The notes under the pieces are model-generated. The model had not been told where the DNA came from. It ran no database searches and worked only from the letters and a program-made list of their open reading frames with translations. Positions 1 through 11,564 of a DNA stretch of 64,000 bases are shown piece after piece. Position 1 is the first letter of the stretch; the number at the start of each line of letters is the position of its first letter. Source of the stretch: Larix kaempferi (taxonomy: Eukaryota; Streptophyta; Pinopsida; Pinales; Pinaceae); NCBI GenBank assembly GCA_027924585.1, contig BSBM01000424.1, forward strand, positions 1,240,001 to 1,304,000, given 5' to 3'. Made by a program: the position numbers and the translations under genes.

Positions 1-1375
1 TTCTCCTTGCATATCAACCTTGGATTACTATTTGATAATATTCATCACATTATCTTAGAGAAGCATATTTAGTATCTTCTTTTCTTTTTCTAATCCCAAC
101 CTTTGTCTTTTTATACATCACAATAGTATTAGAAATACATACCTCAACATATTCTTTCAAATTCTACTTCACATGCCTTACAATCAAGGGTGTGTTAGAG
201 ACCAATACCACTTGAATCTTAGAGGCTACATGTAATGATATTTTAGTCATGAAATCAAAAGTATAATTTCATTAGATGAATGTCGGTCTCATTGCCAATA
301 GGTCTCCTACGATGGATGCATAGGAACCTAGTAAGCCAATGCATAGACCATTTTATCTCTGCATGGTTGTACATAATTTTCACATCAGTCAGTTGCAAGT
401 TTGGAAAAGCTTCAATGAAATGTACAAGAGCACATCCAAAAGTTCAACAACAATAAATAAAACTTCATATTGGGGTGAAAATGCGAAGTTGAGAAACACT
501 TTTATGACAAAGGGTTTTGTGGTTGACACATGTTGGGAGAGCCAATATTTATAGGAAAATATATATTTAAAAATTGTATACACTGCATCTATTCCTATAC
601 TTGAGTCTCTAAAAATATTTTAGTCAAAACTAATTACTAACTATGAAAATGTTGACGTTAACATGAAAATGAAATTTTCAAAAAATAGGAAAAATTGTTA
701 CGCAACTTCATGTTTTCACCCATTGATGTTCAATTTGTTGATCTCTTCCTCAAGTTTGAAAGTGGCCTCCTTCCCCATCTATTTCCAAAGGTAAAATTTG
801 AGAGGATAAATTTTCTATCTAGAAAAAACTTCTAAGGAGAAGACCTAAGTGATGAGTCATACAAATTCCAAGACAAAACTAAACAAGGTTAAAACAAAAA
901 CCAAGCTACATCCAAGGAATCCTCAATACAATCATGATTAACATGCAAACTAGCTTCTACTCACTACAAATCCACTGCAAAGAGGAAAAGAATTCAAAGT
1001 GTGATTTAGTTCTTGAAGTTTAAAGTCAATGATTTGAACCAATACTTTGATTTATTTAACTTATCAAAACAGAGACCATTGGTACTACAAAATGACATGG
1101 AGAATGTACTCTGTATCCCCCCCCCATACCTTAGGAAGGAGAGACAATTCTTGTTTCAAACACCATGGATGAATGCAATTGAAATAAAAATAATACACTA
1201 GGGTTATTAGGAATATGAGAGACACAAGTATTATTATCATGAAGGATATCATGAGCTATATGTTGAAACTTCAAAAAAGAGATATCTAACTATATTTGGA
1301 TGCATTAATAGGATATAGAGATGAGAGTGGGTTCTATATTGGCTTCTTAGCCAGGCTTAGTTTAGATTCTAGAAG
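1..1375. other. AT-rich DNA without a recognised gene
   Basis: No ORF longer than about 70 codons is present and none of the short ones carries a recognisable motif. There is a short C homopolymer near 1117-1125. The right end (about 1310-1375) may be more of the decayed LINE that becomes readable at 1376, but I could not confirm a protein match there. Confidence 0.5.
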
Positions 1376-1456
1376 ACTAAAAAATTCAGAAGGACATTTT
1401 TGTGGGACAAGTATGCTGGTGAGCAAGGGTTGTGTTTGGTCCCATGGGATGTTTAC
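1376..1456 (+). pseudogene. LINE reverse transcriptase C-terminal fragment, left half
   Basis: A 27-codon frame reads with the pattern seen near the end of plant non-LTR (LINE) reverse transcriptases: FLW, then a short variable stretch, then LVPWDV. In this family the next block is an E-x-GGLG motif, and that block is found 8.8 kb away at 10250 in the same frame once the LTR element between them and one TTTAC are removed. The fragment is a relic without its catalytic core. The family call rests on a short motif, but the in-frame rejoining makes it quite firm. Confidence 0.7.
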
Positions 1457-2791
1457 AGTAATATCCTCATTTTGACCCTTAGGATATTTTTGGCTATAAT
1501 GTAAATATTGTATGCATATTATGTATGATTCCTAGCATGGAGCTCAAGCCCAAGGCCCCGCTAGTGAATGCTCGAACTTGAAAAGGCAAGTATTGGATAT
1601 TATGCTACCCATGTGCTAGTGAACCATGGGAATTGTAAATATGCATTTTAATATAATTGCCCAAAACTAGCTATGCAATGCAACAAAAGATGGGGGCATG
1701 ATGTTTACAAGGAATTAGGAGGGAAATATTCAAACCCTTGAGCCAATCAAGTCAATCCAAGTGTCAATGAGAGAACCCATGAAACCTCAACTACCCATGT
1801 TGACTTTTTTCCCAGTCATTCATTTCTCCCAAGAGTTGGTTGAGGTATTTAATGCCTTGGGGAATGGAGAGGTATGGCTATCCAAATTCGAGTATGGGCA
1901 AGCCACCCTTCCTAGAATTTCGTGTTTGGATTCTTGGGAAAGAAAGGAGCCATGAAATTTCCCCCAAGCCATTCTTCACCCATCAGTTTTTCTCTCTCAC
2001 ACGTTTGGATCTACGTGGGCGTTTTCCTCCATGGTTTTGTTGTGTTTTCCTTCATTTTCCTAGCTGGGAAGGGCGTTTTATGTTGTATAACAGTGGGGAA
2101 GAAGGGGAAATTATTTGGGGGTTTTATTGAGGCCGGTTTGGCCCAACGAATGCTCATACATCTGTGGGAGAAATCGGTTTTCTTCCCTGGGGTTGATTCC
2201 CTCTTCCCATAATTCGTGTTGGGTGTGCAACAATTTTGGGAAAACCTATAGACCTTATTCTGTGAATCCCATTGTTGAAATGTGTATCCATGCACAGTTT
2301 TGAGTTGTTGTGTGTAAAAGAATGTTGGGGTTGAGATGGGTATCCATTGCTTTGGGCTGTGCTGAGCTTGAGAGTCCCCTTTTCCTTGTAGTTATCATGC
2401 CCATCTCGGCGGTGGTCTCTGAGTGCTGAAAAAATACAGGCTGGGTAAAGACCTATGGTTGGGTGGAACACTGCAACGACATAGCTAGTTGCTTGGGACA
2501 ACATTACAGTGAGATAAGTATATTCTCTTATGTGTATTTACTTTTGCACTGTTTTAATTAATTGATGACTGTTATTGATATGCTGAATGCATGTGAAATG
2601 TGTGTGGATAGTTTTATTCCATTGTGCATGTTTGCTTTGAGTTTCATATGCACACATATGCATTTTATTGTAATTCCAATTGTTTATATTTATATGAATC
2701 ATGAAGGTTCAAATGGGCTAAGTTTTATAAAAGCCCAGATTTGGGTATCATGTTCCCTTCATTGCCTTAATAGATGGGAGGGGACATGACA
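1457..2791 (+). repeat. 5' LTR of L1
   Basis: Direct repeat of 1335 bases matching 8925-10244 (1320 bases) along its whole length with scattered mismatches and small indels. It begins AGTAATATCC where its partner has TGTAATAAAC, and it ends GACATGACA. Several overlapping short ORFs inside it (for example 1840-2130 and 2154-2504) are LTR sequence, not genes, since the same text in the other LTR reads differently. Confidence 0.9.
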
Positions 2792-2793
2792 GA

Positions 2794-2811
2794 TGGTATT
2801 AGAGCGAGGTT
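2794..2811 (+). other. Primer-binding site of L1
   Basis: TGGTATTAGAGCGAGGTT lies two bases after the 5' LTR. It matches the plant initiator-Met primer-binding site TGGTATCAGAGC with one change, and it sets the plus orientation of L1. Confidence 0.85.
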
Positions 2812-2960
2812 GAAACATTTGGGCCTTCATGGGATACCTATCACAGTTGTAAAGGTAAGTATGTTTCATGCTCAACACTGATCATTGAGAAATTTTTTGA
2901 AAATTTGAAAATTTTCTAAGTGTTTATGAGTTTTCTACCAAGACTCTGTCGGAAAATATA

Positions 2961-3349
2961 AGCTAAAACGCCGCGACAAGGTCAGCGAGTTTTAAGCTAA
3001 AATACAGCAACACGGTCGACGATTTTAGCCTTATTGGCTGCGACATGGTCGGCACGTTTTGAGCTAAATCGCAGCGACGTGGTCGGCGATTTTAGCCTTA
3101 ATCGCAGCGACGCAGTCGATGATTGTAGACTTAATTGCTGCGACGCGGTCGTTGATTTTAGTGTTAATCACTGCGACGCGGTCGACAATTTTAGACTTAA
3201 TTTCTGTGACGCAGTCGACGATTTTAGACTTAATTTTTGCGATGCGGTCGACGATTTTAGACCTAATTTCTACGACGCGGTCGACGATTTTAGCCATAAT
3301 TGCTGCGACGTGGGCGGCAATTTTATCCTTAATTGCCGCGACAATTGTT
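2961..3349 (+). repeat. 33-bp tandem array in L1 leader
   Basis: About 12 degenerate copies of a 33-base unit are present, with core GACGCGGTCGACGATTTTAG followed by a T/A-rich spacer. The middle copies are the most alike. Because 33 is divisible by three, all frames stay open and give 11-residue protein repeats on both strands. This is a by-product of the period and not evidence for a protein. The unit is much richer in CG dinucleotides than the DNA around it. Confidence 0.9.
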
Positions 3350-6300
3350 AAGTCCATCGAGATAGGGAAGCCACAAGGGGGCAAGCCCCCTTGACCCCCG
3401 TCGTCCCCCAGAGACAGTCGTTGAAAGTGTGAAATGCATTCTCTATGCTTGGAATGAGAAGCAAGAATTGCATAGAAGGTTTTTGGAAGCCATGTTAAGA
3501 GTAATTGGTTATAATATGTATTGTGGAAAAGCAATAGGAGCAGTAAGGCAACGTTGATGAAAGGGAAATCTCTCACCTTAAACTATTTATGTTTATAACA
3601 TAATAATTGTATGCTTGGAAAGTATCAAGGATGAATGTTATACACGTGCTTACATATATTGAATTTCTACTTCGTGAGAAGATTATAGCTAATGATTTCT
3701 TGTGTGCATGGTAGAGAGCCCATGAAATTGGATCAGCTATGATGTGGAAGAGGAAATTCCATGCTACAATGAGGAAATTGGAAAGGGAGAATTTCTTAAC
3801 TCCTCTCTTGTTATTGTATTTATATTTCCTGAGTTTGATATACTCAAAATTATGGCATAGGGATGTTGGAAATGCAAGAGAGTATCAGATGAAATATAAA
3901 TTAGTGGGCATGATTAAAGAGTCATTGCATAGTGCATGTGAATTGCTTATGCATGAGCATGATGTTGCATTTGGGTAAAGGTAGTGAATTTACACATGCA
4001 ATAGCCCATTAATGGTATTTCCTATTGTTGATGACAATTAATGTTGTTGATAATGGTTGTACGAATCATACCATAGAAGCATGATTGAAATGCAAGAAAT
4101 TAGATAGATTAAATGAATATGCACTAAATGGCATATTAATAAAACCTTGCATAGTGCATGTGAAAATGTTTGTGCATGTATATGATATTGCATATTGGTA
4201 AAATAGTGAGGCTTTACATATGCAATGACCCACTAAGATAATCATTGTGGTTGCTAATAATTAGTTATGTTTGCATTGGTTGTAGGACCAAAGACAACCA
4301 AAGCATGGCTAAAGATGTACATGATGAAGTTGCATGTGACCAACAACCTAATGAAGAAATGATGGTGCAACAAATCCATGATCATGATGTTGGAAAAAGG
4401 ACTATGTAGCCTTGGTAAGAGGCCAACTAATCAGGCAACATCAAGCGATGTTAATGACAGCCATGCAGGTAATGGTTATTTGTGCTTAATTGCATGAACG
4501 TTGAAAGAAGATTTGGTAAGATCCCTTCAACTATGTTTAAACTATGTTGATTTGGTTTGCGTGTGGTGTTGAGTTCCTGAATTTTAATGTCATCCTACCG
4601 AGTATGGTGAGGTATGGGTAAGTGAAGGCAGGGATCCTTACACACTATAGTTTCTTAGAAACCTCAATGCATTCATATGAAATTATAGCATGCCATTTGT
4701 GTGGATTGGTTGTGAGTTTTACAACCAAAGAAAGTAAGGAATTGTAGTCATGTTGTGGTAGTGCATGCCATATGAGACTGTCATGGTAAAATGAATGACA
4801 TGACATAGTGGTATTCATGAATCCATGCAAGAAAGCATTGAGTGAGTGCACATCAAATATTATGTAAATGTTGTTAATGTGCATGCATAAGTGTGGGTGC
4901 ACATGTTGAGATGCATTGTGTGAATGCATGGTTGTGATATATATATGATTCGATGCAATTAGATAATAGATGAAATGGTGAACTATTGTTAATCCTGAGA
5001 CCATTTCATGAGCGGCTGTGAATACAAGAGAATGATTGCATAAACTAGGTAGACATGTTGATGGGCTACCAGGAGTGCTTACAAAGTCGAATAAATGATA
5101 TGGCTATGAAGTAATGAGTATCTAAAGCTTCATTTAAATTGCATAAATGATGTAACTGTGTCTTGCGATTTTATTATGATAATGATGCATATATAGATAT
5201 ATATATTTCATTATATTTCATTGCATTTCAAATGTTAATAGCTGAGAGTGTTTGAGTTATTGAGTGTTATAATTCTGAGATCACTTCAGTGACTGTTGCA
5301 ACAATGAAATATTATATGCATAGAGACTTACAAAGTGTTTGGCCGATCGAAGTTCCAGATTCCAGGTAGATTGTTTTGGGTATGGCAATGTGGATAAGTC
5401 CATGATGAAGATTGGAATCTACCATGAGCTAGAGCCAAAACTCATGAGAAGGGTCTCATGGTTGTAAAAATAGTTTATGTGCAGAACATGTTGTCAATTT
5501 TGGACTTGTAGATTTCAGATTTGAAAATTTGCTTATAATTGCTAATCACCATTGGCTTGCATAGAACTGTGTCAGGAGGACGTGTTGCAAGTGGATGTTC
5601 ATGTTATAGTAGAAAGCGTAAAAACCTAATGGGAAGATGGGTGCCACTTGCAAGGGACAAGCAATATGAGGATAACCTCATGACTAAGCAAGCCAATTTC
5701 AGTAGTAGACAGAATTGCAAATTCATGATTGAATTTAATTCTTAATGCCATTGATTGGCTATGAGACAATCAAATTTGAATATTATTGTTAAATGTTGTT
5801 GATTGTTTGGCTATTTGATAAGTGTGACAGGAATACACATTGTAGGAAGACCATGTGTAATGGCCTGCAGAAGCCAAAACTTCATGGGAAGGACCCATGC
5901 TTTGGAAATGGGTTTCGGGTGAAACACCATTGCATATTTAAGGATGACATCTCCACTGAACTGCATGTTGGAAAGCCATATGAGTGAGATGGTTAGGCTA
6001 TGCCAAGAAGGCATGTGTGGGTTATGGAACGTGAAAATATTGGGGTGGAAAACTGAAGGACTATTGACTCAAAGAAGGGATCCCCCATTCTTCGCAATGA
6101 AGAGAGAATACATCTGAAAAAGGATAAGTATTCTGTAACCCTAACTAAGGATATACAGATCTAGTTATTATATTTAATATGCAGAGCATGTTTTATTATT
6201 TCATTATTATTTCAGACTGCTTGAGTGAGATTAGGACCTACATGGTTCGCATCGGAAAGGGGTGCACACCTTTCAGGTGTTGGGTTATGATAGGGTTTTC

Positions 6301-6475
6301 AATATTGACTACACCATAAGGGAATGGATGCATTCCTGGTGTTTCAATACTTGATAGCGGATGTTATGAATTATGCTTCAATTTTAGAGCAGCAATACGA
6401 ATGAGTTTGTATATCCATCTTGTGTTGTTAGCTAAAACAAATGCAATTCGGGGCTGCACACAGAAGAAGCATAAT
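3350..6475 (+). other. L1 internal region without recognisable genes
   Basis: This 3.1-kb stretch has only short ORFs with no family motif. Some long-period degenerate duplication is visible: the text around 3920-4030 (TGCATAGTGCATGTGAA and a following CATATGCAATG-type phrase) recurs around 4142-4250. Phrases ending in a 'catggg...aaaactcatg' pattern recur near 5425, 5600 and 5870. I see no protein family in it. Confidence 0.6.
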
Positions 6476-7292
6476 GGAAGGTTGTTGTGAAGGGTTGTTG
6501 CATGCCTAATAAACCCAGTTGGTGCATTGGTTTGGCATTATTTACTTGGATGTTGTGGGTATTGTGAATGTTGTTATGAAGGGTTGTTATAATGCCTAAT
6601 AAACCCAGTCGGTGCATTGGCTTGGCATTATTTACTTGGATGTTGCGGTTGTTGTGAAGGTTGTTGTGAAGGGTTGTTGCATGCCTAATAAACCCAATTG
6701 GTCCACTGGTTTGGCATTATTCACTTGGATGTTGTGGGTGTTGTGAAGGTTTTTATGAAGGGTTGTTGCATTCCTAATAAATCCAGTCGGTGCACTGGTT
6801 TGGCATTATTTACTTGGATGTTGTGGGTGTTGTGAAGGTTGTTATGAAGGGTTGTTGCATGCCTAATAAACCCAGTCAGTGCACTGGTTTGGCACTATTT
6901 ACATGGATGTTGTGGGTGTTGTGAAGGTTGTTATGAAGGGTTGTTGCATGCCTAATAAACCCAGTCGGTGCACTGGTTTGGAATTATTTACTTGGATGTT
7001 GTGGGTGTTGTGAAGGTTGTTATGAAGGGTTGTTGCATGCATAATAAACGCAATCGGTGCACTGGTTTGGCATTATTTACTTGGATTCTATGGGTGTTGT
7101 GAAGGGTTGTTGCATGCCTAATAAACCCAGTCAGTGCATTGGTTTGGCATTATTTGCTTGGATGTTGTGGATGTTTTGGAGGTATTGATGAAGGGTTGTT
7201 GTATGCCTAATAAAACCAGTTGGTGTACTAGTTTGGCATTAATTACTTGGTTGTTGTGGAGGTATTAGTGAAAGGTTGTTATATTCCTATGG
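6476..7292 (+). repeat. 89-bp tandem array in L1
   Basis: About nine head-to-tail copies. The phrase GCCTAATAAACCCAG recurs at 6504, 6594, 6683, 6772, 6861, 6950, 7039, 7116 and 7205, so the step is 89-90 bases except one of 77 that has lost 12. A weaker partial copy follows near 7425-7470. A related phrase (ATAAACCC then GGCTTGGC) occurs once in the solo LTR at about 17038-17072. The array carries no protein signal. Confidence 0.92.
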
Positions 7293-8382
7293 CTTCGTAG
7301 TAGAGCTTTGACCTATAATCGTCGGTGGCGCGGTTTCCTTCCATTGGTCGATGACCTAGATGGATGTGCTGGCTCGGCAATGGAGACGCCCAACTAGGTA
7401 TGGGACTGGTTGGGAACCACAAATGCTTGGTAAACCTAGTCGGCGTGAAGGTGTACTGATTGGGAATTAAACATCCACTCCACAGGTGATCCAAGGCTTG
7501 TAAAGCAGAGAAGAAAACCTGTGGAGTAGCAAGGAACTTCCCAATACAGATAAGTATTTGATTTTCATTCATTTTTGGATAATGAAAATTTCATGAACAA
7601 GTCTTATGACAACCAAGCTGATACACCGTTGTTTCTTTGTTGGAAAATTTGGTCTTTGCAGGAAAGCAAGAAGCCTTGAAGACATCCTCGGGATGCATTT
7701 GTTCATGTGATTGTCCTAGAAAGCTCAGTATGAGCAGCAATGATAAGAATGATGCTAGTGGACATGTAGGGGGGGTTCCTAGCAGCCAAAGGCTCTGTAT
7801 AAAAACCATGGGGAGGGGATTCTCTAATGGAGAAAAATCCTTAGACAGACCTTAGACACTAAGTGTCATAGCCAAAAACAAGAATGGGCAAGTCAAGCAT
7901 TCACATTAAAATGAAAGAGGCTAAGGAGCATAGAACCATAGTGATGGAGTGGCTCTGGATTAGAACAAGAATAAGAGGGGGAAACTCTTACTCTTCTCTT
8001 TCCTTTTTGATTGATGCATCTTAGAAACAGAAAATTGTTGAATGCATGTCATGACTGAAAGTCTATTGTGGTTATTTGCTTGAAATAAATTGTGAATGCT
8101 GAAAAAGCTAATTCCCTGTGAAATGATGAACATGAATAAGTTCATATGTATGTTGGGAAAGCATGAAAAGTGTGGAAGTATCATGAATAAAGCATGGACG
8201 TTCCATGTCATTTGGGAAATTAATTGACTAATTTTAATGTTTATGTTATGCTTGGCCTAACAAAGAATTGCAATAATGAATTTCACAGGTGAGAAATTGA
8301 AAGCAATTGGTTGTAGGCGTTACAAAAAAAAAAAAAACAAGTGGTGCTAGCAACCAAGTGAGGGAAGCTATGCACATTGACC
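7293..8382 (+). other. L1 internal spacer
   Basis: No recognisable gene. It includes a 14-base A run near 8322-8335. The sequence leads into the gag-like ORF that starts at 8383. Confidence 0.5.
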
Positions 8383-8811
8383 ATGGCAGTAGACCAAGGG
8401 ATATTGGACTTAGCTGAAAGACTTCTTCAAACAATTTCCAAGACCCAAGAAAATCTTGGAGAGATGCTCAAGTTACAGAAGCAGCAGAATGCGATGAACG
8501 ATAAGGTTTTGCAGGACTCTATTCGTCTGCAAAAAGAAGTAAAAAGTATTCTAGGAGCAATCAGTAAGGGAATGGAAAGTGGATCAATGATGAAGCATTC
8601 GTCTAATCACCCCATTAAGAAACGCCCAAGGCTGGAAGAGAGCAAGAATGTTGACAAAGGAAAACAGAGGTAGTTACCTCCAATAGAATGTTGGGGATGT
8701 GGAGGAAGTCACCTCCTCCGCGAATGTCCAGCAAGAGGTAGCAAGAAAAGCGACGGCCAGCAGGAGCAATGTGTAGGGGTTAAAGAACCTCACCTTGACA
8801 TCTCCAATTAA
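8383..8811 (+). pseudogene. gag-like ORF with coiled coil and zinc knuckle, one internal stop
   Basis: The frame starts at ATG 8383 and runs 142 codons to TAA 8809-8811, broken once by TAG at 8671-8673. The first 70 residues are rich in Leu, Gln, Glu and Lys and look like a coiled coil. A basic patch (KKRPRLEE) follows near residue 75. After the TAG the same frame holds CWGCGGSHLLREC (8689-8727), a C-x2-C-x3-H-x4-C knuckle of the kind found in plant retrotransposon gag proteins. I infer a remnant of the nucleocapsid part of gag. It sits about 110 bases before the 3' LTR, the reverse of the usual gag position, and no protease or polymerase follows it. It could instead be captured host sequence. 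Confidence 0.65.
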
Positions 8812-8910
8812 TGAAATGCAGGGAAAACCTGCCACATTTTGTAAATTTTGGACATGTATAAAGTGTGTATGTATTCCTAAGTATTGGAACATCGAGGACG
8901 GTGTTATTCC

Positions 8911-8924
8911 AAGGGGGAGGGGAA
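8911..8924 (+). other. Polypurine tract of L1
   Basis: AAGGGGGAGGGGAA lies directly before the 3' LTR, where plus-strand DNA synthesis is primed in LTR elements. Confidence 0.85.
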
Positions 8925-10244
8925 TGTAATAAACCCATTTTGACCCTTAGGATATTTTGGGCTATAATGTAAATATTGTATGCATATTATGTATGATTCA
9001 TAACGTGGAGCTCAAGCCCAAGGCCTCGCTAGTGAACGCTCGACCTTGAAAAGGAAAGTATTGGATATTATACTACCCATGTGCTAGTGAACCATGGGAA
9101 TTGTAAATATGCATTTTAATATAATTGCCCACAACTAGCTATGCAATGCAGCAAGAGATGGGGGCATGATGTTTACAAGGAATTGGGAGGGAAATATTCA
9201 AACCCTTGATCCAATCAAGTCAAGCCAAGTGTCAATGAGAAAACCCATGAAACCTCAACTACCCATGTTGACTTTTGTGCCCAGTCATTCATTTCTCCCA
9301 AGAGTTGGTTGAGGTAGTTAATGCCTTGGGGAATGGAGAGGTATGGCTGTCCAAATTCGAGTATGGGAAAGCCACCCTTCCTAGAATTTCGTGTTTGGAT
9401 TCTTGGGTAAGAAAGGAGCCACGAAATTTTCCCCAAGCCATTCTTCACCCATCAATTTTTCTCTCTCATGAGTTTGGAGCTACCCATGGTTTTGTTGTGT
9501 TTTCCTTCATTTTCCTAGCTGGGAAGGGCATTTTTACGTTGTATAACAGTGGGGAAGAAGGGGAAACAATTTGGGGGTTTTATTGAGGCTGTTTTGTCCC
9601 ACTAAATGATCATACATCTGTGGGAGAAATTGGTTTCCTTCCCTGGGTTTGATTCCCTCTTCCCACAATTTGTGTTGTGTGTGCAACGATTTGGGGAAAA
9701 CCCATAGACCCTATTCTGTGAATCCCATTATTGAAATGTGTATCCATGCCCAGTTTTGAGTTGTTGTGTGTAAAAGAATGTTGGGGTTGAGATGGTTATC
9801 CATTGCTTTGGGTTGTGCTGAGCTTAAGAGTCCCCTTTTCCTTGTAGATATCATGCCCAGCTCGAGGGTGGTCTGTGAGTGTTGAAAGAATACAGGCTGA
9901 GCAGAGACGTATGGTTGGGTGGAACGCTGCAGTGACACAGCTAGTTGCTTGGGACAACATTACAGTGAGATAAGTATATTCTCTTATGTGTATTTACTTC
10001 TGCACTATTTTAATTAATTGATGACTGTTATTGATATGTTGAATGCATGTGAAATGTGTGTGGATAGTTTTATTCCACTGTGCATGTTTGCTTTGAGTTG
10101 CATCTGCACACATATGCATTTTATTGTAATGCCAATTGTTTATATTTTGAATCATGAAGGTTCAAATGGGATAAGTTTTATAAAAGCCCAGATTTGGGTA
10201 TCATTTTCCCTTCCTTGCGTTAATAAATGGGAGGGGATGTGACA
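8925..10244 (+). repeat. 3' LTR of L1
   Basis: 1320 bases, starting TGTAATAAAC and ending GATGTGACA, so the canonical TG...CA ends are kept here. TTTAC, the right half of the target-site duplication, follows at 10245-10249. The family is related to the solo LTR at 15846-17477: both share a TGTAAT start, an ATYTTGACCC phrase and a GCTCAAG-CCAAGGCC phrase. Confidence 0.9.
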
Positions 10245-10249
10245 TTTAC

Positions 10250-10600
10250 ATTTTGCTTAAGGAGGAGGGTGGCTTGGGATTGATTTATATGGCTTCTTAA
10301 CAGAAAAATATTAACAACAAATGCCTTGGAATCAACTTGGAGGGCTCATCTCCTGGGAAAGTGCTATTGAGGTACAATAAATTGCAGGCACAACATGTTC
10401 ATAGGATCCAAGGTAATTTCATCTTGTCCAATATTATTTCCACCCCTCAATTGTAAGTCCAAGGCTCTGTTATTTTTGAGAGCATGTGGACTGATTGGAA
10501 TTTTGTGGCTAAGTATGTGAATTGGAATTATGCAGGTAGTATATTTGGTTGGTACCTATATTTCTGCTCAATTTGGAGTTGGAAAGATTAATGCCAATGT
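10250..10600 (+). pseudogene. LINE relic, right half
   Basis: Starting at 10250 the frame continues from the left LINE half at 1456 and gives the E-E-GGLGL motif that normally follows LVPWD in LINE reverse transcriptases. The frame ends at TAA 10298-10300. Weak LINE-like coding flavour goes on to about 10560, with Trp-rich phrases around 10480-10560 in shifted frames. It is non-functional. Where it ends is uncertain. Confidence 0.6.
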
Positions 10601-11074
10601 GTTGCTGAAATACCTTGGTATCAAACTCATAGAATAAACCAGGCGCATCTTCCATTAGAAGGACACATGGGATGTTGATTCCAGATCATGGTTGGAGTGG
10701 AGGGTGTTAGCACATTAGAAGGATTTTCTTACTTGAATATTGTCTATTTTGGGCATTCAAAATTTCAAAGGTTGATCCTCTCAAAATATTTGTTTAAGAT
10801 TAACAGTCAAATACAAGGCCCATTTTGGATGTCTTAGAGTCAGTACACAAAGCAATTATAGTCCTTGCGACATAAAAATTCCTTCTTCTCCAAGTTTGAA
10901 TGATAAATGGGCCTCTTCCAATCAGGAGAGAAGACGGATACAAAAAATCCAGTTTTTGATCTTTTCACTTATCTTGTGACAACAGGACAAACAAAGCATT
11001 GTCGACATTATCCGACAGAAACATAGTTCTAATGGGTGCCTAATCTATTCCATTTGGAATTCATAACTCTTCTA

Positions 11075-11564
11075 TAATATCCAATGGTAAGTCTAGTAGA
11101 AAATATACCAACACTGGCTAGTTTATCATAATGGCCAGGTCCAATTGGTCATTAGACAACCTTTATAAGAAGGTCCTATTAGGAAGAACAATTAAACAAT
11201 AGTTAGTCAAATCTCTGAAACAAAAAAAAATACAACATAGTTCATTGATTTCTTTTACTGACCATTTGGTTCCCTAATACACATAATTTGTTGGTATTAA
11301 AAACTCAACAAGAAGTTATGACAAGTTCATTAGTTTCTACTTTATATTTGAGATTACATTGTTTCAGAGCCTATTGAAATTAAACCAAAGTAACTAGCTT
11401 GTAATAGACTGAAAATTGGCACTTGACCAAGGACAACTACTGTATCAGGCTATGCAAATCCACCATAAATATGGTGCAATCACGATGACCATTGTATCAC
11501 AAAACATACTCTCTTGCCGAATGAATTCCATATAAATTCTTAGTTATTCAAAAGACATTGATGG
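11075..11564. repeat. 490-bp dispersed repeat, copy 1
   Basis: Matches 47025-47513 in the same orientation with few mismatches and nearly equal length. Both copies contain the phrases AAAATATACCAACACT and TCATAATGGCCAGGTCC and end near AAAGACATTGATGG. There is no ORF. Orientation and class are unknown. The two copies sit on either side of the R nest (see findings). Confidence 0.85.

Larger units (their letters stand above)
1457..10244 (+). mobile_element. L1: non-autonomous LTR retrotransposon (LARD-like) with terminal gag-like ORF
   Basis: The element has two LTRs (1457-2791 and 8925-10244). An initiator-Met-type primer-binding site follows the first, and a purine tract precedes the second, so it lies on the plus strand. 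It is flanked by a 5-bp target-site duplication, TTTAC, at 1452-1456 and 10245-10249. The 6.1-kb interior has no reverse transcriptase, integrase or protease that I can recognise in any frame. It has two tandem arrays and, directly before the 3' LTR, a gag-like ORF with a zinc knuckle. It would have needed enzymes from another element to move. The first base of the 5' LTR is A instead of the expected T. The LTRs have drifted visibly, so the insertion is not recent. Confidence 0.9.

Noticed and set aside
3034-3576. Overlapping 105- and 170-codon ORFs on both strands with 11-residue repeats
   Set aside because: They are the translation of a 33-base tandem array, which keeps every frame open; no start context or domain.
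2961-7292. CRISPR-like arrays
   Set aside because: Units are head to tail without unique spacers, in a plant retrotransposon.
8322-8335. A run as a poly(A) tail of a SINE or LINE
   Set aside because: No element body or target duplication is visible next to it.
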